NCBI GenBank assembly: GCA_947624925.1
Contig: CANQMG010000008.1
Span: forward strand, 1-28,518
Direction of reading: 5' to 3'
Origin: an uncultured Clostridia bacterium
Lineage (GTDB): Bacteria > Bacillota > Clostridia > TANB77 > CAG-508
DNA length: 28,518 bases
Of the stretch, positions 23,359 through 28,518 are shown piece after piece (position 1 is the first letter of the stretch; each line of letters begins with the position of its first letter). Under the pieces are notes generated by a model. That model did not search any database, was not told where the DNA came from, and saw nothing but the letters and a program-made list of their open reading frames with translations. Both the position numbers and the translations under genes were made by a program.

Positions 23359-25122
23359 ATGAATCAGTATAGAACATATACTTGTAATCAAATTAGTTTA
23401 GAAGATGTTGGAAAGAAGGTTAGAATAGCAGGTTTCGTACAAACAATACGTGACTTAGGTGGGCTTGTATTCTTAGATATTAGGGATATGTATGGAATTA
23501 CGCAAGTAGTTACATCTGGAAATCCAGAAGAAGTAGATTTTGCAGCACATATACCTGTAGAGTCTTCTGTAACAGTATATGGAGAAGTTAAAAAAAGAGA
23601 TGAAGATACAGTAAATCCTAAATTAAAAACAGGACTTGTTGAAATAAGAATAGAAGAAATAAAAATATTAGGTAAAAGAACAAAAAATTTACCATTTGAA
23701 GTAAATACAGATCAAGAAGTTAGAGAAGATTTAAGACTTCAATATAGATATTTGGATTTAAGAAATGATAAAATAAAAAACAATATTATATTAAGAGCTA
23801 AAGTGTTACAGTACTTAAGAAATCAGATGATTAATCAAGGATTTCTAGAAGTTCAAACTCCAATACTTACTAGTTCATCACCAGAAGGAGCAAGAGATTA
23901 TTTGGTTCCAAGTAGATTGCATCCTGGAAAGTTTTATGCTCTTCCACAAGCACCTCAACAATTTAAACAATTGCTAATGGTATCTGGAATAGATAAATAT
24001 TTTCAAATTGCTCCATGCTTTAGGGATGAAGATGCAAGAGCTGATAGAGCTCCAGGTGAATTTTATCAGTTAGATATGGAAATGGCATATGCAACACAAG
24101 AAGATGTTTTTTCAGTAATAGAACCAGTTATATATAATACTTTTAAAGAATTCTCAAATAAAGAAATATCTAAATATCCATTTCCAAGAATTACTTATAA
24201 AGATGCTATGCTTAAATATGGAAGTGATAAACCAGATTTAAGAAATCCATTAATAATAGTAGATATAACTGATATATTTGAAAACGTGGATTTAAGAGCA
24301 TTCGAGGGAAAAACTGTAAGGGTAATTAGTACACATGATGTAGCAGACCAACCAAGAAGTTTTTTTGAAGGAATGACAGATTATGCTATAAAGGAATTAA
24401 AGGCAAAAGGATTAGCATGGCTTAGAGTATTAGAAGATGGAACATTCCAAGGCCCAATTGCAAAATTTATACCTGATGATGCAAGATTAAAAATGCTTGA
24501 AAGAACAAATTCTAAACCAGGAGATTGTTTATTCTTTATAGCAGAGGTGCCAGGAATTGTAGAAAATCTTGCAGGAGAAGTAAGAGCAGAATTAGGAAGA
24601 AGACTAAATTTAATAGATGAAAACGTATTTTCATTTGCATGGATTATAGATTTCCCTATGTTTGAAACAGATGAAGAAGGAAAATTGGCATTTAGTCATA
24701 ATCCATTTTCAATGCCACAAGGTGGGTTAGATGCTTTGAATAATCAAAATCCTTTAGAAATTTTAGCATATCAGTATGATATAGTATGTAATGGAATTGA
24801 GCTTTCTTCAGGAGCTGTTAGAAATCACGATATAAATATAATGCTAAAGGCGTTCGAAATGGCAGGTTATACACAAGAAGAGGTAAAAACAAAATTTGGA
24901 GCTTTATATACTGCTTTTCAATATGGAGCACCACCACATGCAGGTATTGCACCTGGAGTTGACAGAATGATTATGTTACTTGCAGGAGTGGATACAATAA
25001 GAGAAGTTATAGCTTTTCCATTAAATAGTAAAGCACAAGATTTAATGATGGGTGCACCTGGAAATGTAAGATATGACCAGTTAAAGGATGTACACATTAA
25101 AATTGATGAATCTAAGAATTAA
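23359..25122 (+). CDS. aspS: Aspartyl-tRNA synthetase (bacterial type)
   Basis: This 587-residue class II synthetase charges tRNA with aspartate. An N-terminal OB-fold anticodon-binding domain (about 1-110) is followed by the catalytic core with motif 2 FRDEDARADRAPGEFYQL (about 222-239), the bacterial GAD insertion (about 300-420), ELSSGAVRNHDI (about 485-496), and motif 3 GIAPGVDRMIML (about 533-544). Length is standard. AGGAGG precedes the ATG. Because gatCAB follows immediately (next ATG 17 bases after the stop) and the leader seems to sense tRNA-Asn, the enzyme is probably non-discriminating, charging both tRNA-Asp and tRNA-Asn; specificity cannot be proved from sequence alone. Confidence 0.97.
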   Translation: MNQYRTYTCNQISLEDVGKKVRIAGFVQTIRDLGGLVFLDIRDMYGITQVVTSGNPEEVDFAAHIPVESSVTVYGEVKKRDEDTVNPKLKTGLVEIRIEEIKILGKRTKNLPFEVNTDQEVREDLRLQYRYLDLRNDKIKNNIILRAKVLQYLRNQMINQGFLEVQTPILTSSSPEGARDYLVPSRLHPGKFYALPQAPQQFKQLLMVSGIDKYFQIAPCFRDEDARADRAPGEFYQLDMEMAYATQEDVFSVIEPVIYNTFKEFSNKEISKYPFPRITYKDAMLKYGSDKPDLRNPLIIVDITDIFENVDLRAFEGKTVRVISTHDVADQPRSFFEGMTDYAIKELKAKGLAWLRVLEDGTFQGPIAKFIPDDARLKMLERTNSKPGDCLFFIAEVPGIVENLAGEVRAELGRRLNLIDENVFSFAWIIDFPMFETDEEGKLAFSHNPFSMPQGGLDALNNQNPLEILAYQYDIVCNGIELSSGAVRNHDINIMLKAFEMAGYTQEEVKTKFGALYTAFQYGAPPHAGIAPGVDRMIMLLAGVDTIREVIAFPLNSKAQDLMMGAPGNVRYDQLKDVHIKIDESKN

Positions 25123-25138
25123 AAGGAGTGATAATATT

Positions 25139-25423
25139 ATGGAAGTTAGTAGAGAAGAAATTTTGCATATTGCGAAACTTGCAAATTTAGTTCTTAAGGA
25201 AGATGAAATCGATGAATATATTGTAAATTTACAAGATATATTAAATTTTGCAAATATTGTTAATGATGCACCAGTGGAAGATTTGGAATTATCAAATGGA
25301 GGATTAGAAAATTATAATGTTTTTAGAAAAGATGAAATAAAAGAATTTAATGATAAAGAAGCATTATTAAGTAATGCGCCAGAAAAAGAAGACAATATGT
25401 TTAAAATTCCAAAGGTTATTTAA
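25139..25423 (+). CDS. gatC: Asp/Glu-tRNA amidotransferase subunit C
   Basis: This 94-residue small subunit wraps around GatA and GatB in the amidotransferase. Typical features are REEILHIAKLANLVLKEDEI near the start, LQDILNF about residues 34-40, VEDLEL about 48-53, and the end with RKDEI and LLSNAPEKEDNMFKIPKVI. The start is ATG 25139 behind AAAGGAGTG; the frame is open further upstream into the end of aspS, but without a binding site. It sits between aspS and gatA, 15 bases before the gatA start. Confidence 0.95.
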   Translation: MEVSREEILHIAKLANLVLKEDEIDEYIVNLQDILNFANIVNDAPVEDLELSNGGLENYNVFRKDEIKEFNDKEALLSNAPEKEDNMFKIPKVI

Positions 25424-25438
25424 AAGGGAGGGAAAATA

Positions 25439-26909
25439 ATGAATATTACAGACTTAACAGTACATGAGTTAAAGGATAAATTAAATAAGAATGAACTAAC
25501 AATTTCACAAATAACTCGGAAGTTATATAGATAGAATTATTGAAAAAGAATCAGACGTAAAAGCATTTGTAACTCCGCTAACTGATACAGCTTTGCAAAA
25601 AGCAAATGAAATTGAAACTAAATTAAAAAATGGAGAAAAATGCGGAGAATTTGCAGGAATTCCTATAGGTATAAAAGATAACATATGTACAAAAGGAGTA
25701 AAAACAACATGTAGTTCAAAAATGTTAGAAAATTTTGTTTCACCATATAATGCAACAGTGATGGAAAAAGTTAATAGCGAAAATTTAATAAATCTTGGAA
25801 AGCTTAATATGGATGAATTTGCTATGGGTGCATCTACAGAATATTCTAGTTTTAAGAAAACATCAAATCCATGGAATTTAAATAAGGTACCAGGTGGATC
25901 AAGCGGTGGAAGTGCAGCGGCTGTAGCAGCAGGTATGGTACCATGGGCATTAGGATCTGATACAGGAGGATCAATTCGTCAGCCAGCTTCTTTTTGCGGA
26001 GTTGTTGGATTAAAACCAACATATGGTTTGGTTTCAAGATATGGATTAGTTGCTTTTGCCTCTTCTTTAGATCAAATAGGACCTATTACAAAGGATGTTG
26101 AAGATGTAGCAATTTTATTAAATATAATCGCTGGACACGATGAAAAAGATTCGACATCTGTAAATGTAGATAAAAAGGATTATACTAAATGTTTAAAAAA
26201 TGATGTAAAGGGATTAAAAATAGGCGTTCCAAAAGAATTCTTTGGAGAAGGAATTAATAATGAAGTAAAAGATAACTTAATGCAAGCTATAGAAAAATAT
26301 AAAGAAATGGGTGCATGTGTAGAAGAAATCTCTTTAGATATAGCAAATTACTCATTAGCAACCTATTATATAATTGCTTGTGCGGAAGCAAGTTCAAACT
26401 TAGGAAGATTCGATGGTATTAGATATGGATATAGAACAAATAATTATGAGAATTTGAAGGATATTTATAGAAATTCTAGAAGTGAAGGATTTGGAGCTGA
26501 GGTAAAAAGAAGAATAATTCTTGGAACATATGTATTAAGTTCTGGATATTATGATGCTTATTATAAAAAAGCACAAAAAGTAAGAACTCTTGTAAAAAAA
26601 GAATTTGAAAAGGCTTTTGAAAAATATGATATTTTAATAACTCCAACTGCGCCAACTGTAGCTTTTGATATAGGTTCAAGATCTAATAACCCACTAGAGA
26701 TGTATTTAGCAGATATTTGTACTGTATCTGTAAATATTGCTGGTGTTCCTGCAATATCTGTTCCATGTGGAGTTGATAGTCAGGGTATGCCTATTGGTAT
26801 GCAAATAATTGGAAAACATTTTGATGAAGAAACAATATTAAATGCAGCATATACATTTGAACAAAAAGTAAAATTTAGAGAGAAATATAAACCACAATTT
26901 AATAAATAA
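25439..26909 (+). CDS. gatA: Asp/Glu-tRNA amidotransferase subunit A, requires +1 shift
   Basis: GatA is the amidase subunit that releases ammonia from glutamine to amidate Asp-tRNA-Asn or Glu-tRNA-Gln. The gene starts at ATG 25439 behind GGGAGGG and reads MNITDLTVHELKDK up to ISQIT (residue 26), then CGG AAG TTA TAT AGA TAG and stops. Skipping C25517 gives GSYIDRIIEKES and the rest of the protein, 489 residues in total, the usual length. In this numbering the catalytic triad falls at K79 (GIKDN), S154 (GGSSGG) and S178 (TGGSIRQ), as in well-studied GatA, so nothing else is missing. The only initiator further down is a TTG at 25593 without a binding site. The rest of the frame is intact, so it is not a decayed gene. 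Confidence 0.93.
25516..25523 (+). promoter_or_regulatory. Candidate +1 recoding site in gatA
   Basis: TCGGAAGT is read ACT CGG AAG TTA in the zero frame, with a TAG three codons later; skipping C25517 gives ACT GGA AGT TAT and the full GatA frame. It is the same octamer as at the virB6-like shift (12557-12564). Confidence 0.65.
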
Positions 26910-26918
26910 TTAATAATA

Positions 26919-26937
26919 CAAATTACTTTGTAATTTG
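26919..26937 (+). promoter_or_regulatory. Hairpin next to the gatB ribosome binding site
   Basis: CAAATTAC (26919-26926) pairs perfectly with GTAATTTG (26930-26937) and abuts the GAAGGAGG site of gatB. It could insulate or modulate gatB translation. Confidence 0.4.
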
Positions 26938-26950
26938 AAGGAGGAAAAAA

Positions 26951-28393
26951 ATGTCAAGAGAAGATTATGAAGTTGTTATAGGATTAGAGGTTCACAGTGA
27001 ATTATCTACAAAAACAAAAATATTTTGTTCTTGTCCAACCGAGTTTGGCGGAGAACCAAACACACATTGTTGCCCAGTTTGTATGGCTATGCCAGGAGCA
27101 CTTCCTGTTTTAAATGAAAAAGTTGTTGAATACGCAGTAAAAGCAGGGCTTGCAACAAATTGCGAAATATCTACAGACAGTAAAAATGATAGAAAGAATT
27201 ATTTTTACCCAGATTTACCAAAATCATATCAAATATCACAGTTTGATAAGCCACTTTGCAAAGGTGGGTATATAGATATAGAAACAAGCAGAGGTAAATC
27301 TAGAATAGGTTTAACAAGAATCCATATAGAGGAGGATGCTGGAAAATTAAACCATGATCCATATGGAAGAGGAAGCTTAGTTGATTTAAATAGAGCTGGT
27401 GTTCCTTTAATAGAAATAGTATCTGAGCCAGATTTAAGATCAAGCGAAGAGGTAGAAGCATATTTAAGAAAGTTAAAATCAATATTAGAATATATAGAAG
27501 TATCTGATTGCAAAATGCAGGAAGGCTCATTAAGAGCAGATGTTAATGTTTCTATTAGGCCAAAGGGAGAAACTAAATTTGGAACAAGAACAGAAATGAA
27601 AAATATGAATTCATTTAGATCTATTGTAAGGGCAATTGAATATGAAGTAGATAGACAAATTTCTGTAGTTGAAAATGGTGGTAAAATAGAACAAGAGACA
27701 TTAAGATGGGATGATGTGTCTGGAAAGACATTTAGTATGAGAGATAAAGAAGATGCACAAGATTATAGGTATTTTCCAGATCCAGATTTAGTTGCTATAA
27801 AATTATCTGAGGAATATATACAAAATATAAAAAATAGTTTGCCAGAATTACCAGAAAGTAGAAGAAAAAGATATTTAGAAGAATATAAGCTAACAGAAAA
27901 AGAAGCAAATTTATTAACAAGTTCTAAATATTTATCTGACTTATTTGAAAATGCATCAAAAATATGTGGTAATATGAAAGCTGTAAGTAATTGGATTATG
28001 TCAGATATTTCCAGAATTTTAAACGAAAAAGAATTAGAACCAGATCAAATACCATTTAAAGCAGATGCATTAGCAGAGTTAATTTCTCTAATAGATAAAC
28101 AAACAATAAGTAATTCAATAGGAAAAAAAGTTTTAGAAGAAATGTTTGAAGATGCAAGTAAAATGCCATCAAAAATAATAGAAGAAAAAGGATGGTTGCA
28201 AATATCAGATGAAGGTGCAATAAAAGATGTTGTACAAAAAATATTAAAGGCAAATTCTAAATCTGTAGAAGATTATAAATCTGGAAAAGAAAAGGCATTA
28301 GGTTTCTTGGTAGGTCAAGCAATGAAAGAGACGAAAGGTAAGGCAAATCCACAAATGCTAAATAAAATGTTCATAGAAGAAATGAATAAATAA
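26951..28393 (+). CDS. gatB: Asp/Glu-tRNA amidotransferase subunit B
   Basis: This 480-residue subunit binds tRNA and activates the misacylated Asp or Glu with ATP before amidation. It opens with VVIGLEVHSELSTKTKIFC, has the zinc-site cysteines (CSCPTEF, then HCCPVC, about residues 26-43), the kinase-domain strings DLPKSYQISQ and LTRIHIEEDAGK, DLNRAGVPLIEIVSEPD, and a C-terminal YqeY-like helical tail (about 330-480). Length is typical. The start has AAGGAGG 8 bases upstream. It is last of the T-box-controlled aspS-gatCAB operon; no terminator is seen right after it. Confidence 0.97.
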   Translation: MSREDYEVVIGLEVHSELSTKTKIFCSCPTEFGGEPNTHCCPVCMAMPGALPVLNEKVVEYAVKAGLATNCEISTDSKNDRKNYFYPDLPKSYQISQFDKPLCKGGYIDIETSRGKSRIGLTRIHIEEDAGKLNHDPYGRGSLVDLNRAGVPLIEIVSEPDLRSSEEVEAYLRKLKSILEYIEVSDCKMQEGSLRADVNVSIRPKGETKFGTRTEMKNMNSFRSIVRAIEYEVDRQISVVENGGKIEQETLRWDDVSGKTFSMRDKEDAQDYRYFPDPDLVAIKLSEEYIQNIKNSLPELPESRRKRYLEEYKLTEKEANLLTSSKYLSDLFENASKICGNMKAVSNWIMSDISRILNEKELEPDQIPFKADALAELISLIDKQTISNSIGKKVLEEMFEDASKMPSKIIEEKGWLQISDEGAIKDVVQKILKANSKSVEDYKSGKEKALGFLVGQAMKETKGKANPQMLNKMFIEEMNK

Positions 28394-28459
28394 AAATGCA
28401 TATAGTTTTGATAGAGCTGTAAATAGTAACCATTTTTCTTTAACAATTGCATTTTTTGC

Positions 28460-28488
28460 TTGCATTTATCTTTCTTTTGTGGTAAAAT
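28460..28488 (+). promoter_or_regulatory. Promoter for the next gene outside the window
   Basis: TTGCAT at 28460-28465, a 17-base spacer and TAAAAT at 28483-28488. No coding start lies in the remaining 30 bases. Confidence 0.5.
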
Positions 28489-28518
28489 ATTAAATGTTAT
28501 AGTTTATTATTCTAAGAG

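Noticed and set aside
25593..26909. gatA as a shorter gene starting at TTG 25593
   Set aside because: There is no ribosome binding site there, it would lose the conserved N-terminal 51 residues, and the full N-terminus is encoded directly upstream in another frame.
1..28518. CRISPR arrays, rRNA, tRNA genes, transposase genes
   Set aside because: I looked for regularly spaced repeats, tRNA-like cloverleaf ends and transposase motifs and saw none.

Overview
The window is strongly AT-rich. It uses GGAGG-type ribosome binding sites, consensus TTGACA-17-TATAAT promoters and a T-box riboswitch, and it carries a Spo0E-type phosphatase. Together these point to a Gram-positive, low-GC member of the Firmicutes, most likely an uncultured Clostridia lineage. 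Nearly all genes are on the + strand.

Layout. Positions 95-226 hold a promoter and a short structured RNA of unknown family. rpsU (559-729) and the M16-peptidase pair ymfF/ymfH (905-3488) follow. An AT-rich region then leads to a small Spo0E-like gene and an AAA/DUF4143 ATPase with a 17-bp dyad upstream. Positions 5544-18897 are a type IV secretion (T4SS) locus: three paralogous VirB2-like subunits (one fused to a large secreted domain), a PrgI/VirB3-like protein, a TraC/VirB4-N-like membrane protein, the VirB4 ATPase, a very large VirB6/TrbL-like protein, two NTF2/VirB8-like anchored proteins, and a two-domain peptidoglycan hydrolase. No relaxase, coupling ATPase (VirD4/TcpA) or integrase is visible. 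Next come a dyad repeat, a 42-residue Trp-rich membrane peptide gene, an SH3b-CAP secreted protein, a large hairpin element, and a minus-strand MNT nucleotidyltransferase with the stub of a partner gene. The right end is housekeeping: trmL-dtd, an anchored M23 peptidase, and a T-box-controlled aspS-gatC-gatA-gatB operon for Asn/Gln-tRNA formation by the indirect (transamidation) route.

Most notable observation. Two unrelated genes, gatA and the virB6-like gene, are each interrupted by a shift that needs +1 reading, and both shifts fall at the same octamer, TCGGAAGT. In both, the zero-frame codon at the shift is CGG. Reading all genes here, I find CGG in frame nowhere else except once in the 42-residue peptide. 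Skipping the C in gatA restores a 489-residue protein whose catalytic residues fall at K79, S154 and S178, the textbook GatA numbering. This looks like a recoding signal built on a vacant or very rare CGG codon (+1 slip or quadruplet decoding of CGGA). A repeated sequencing or assembly artefact must be excluded, because TCGGAAG is also part of common Illumina adapter sequence.
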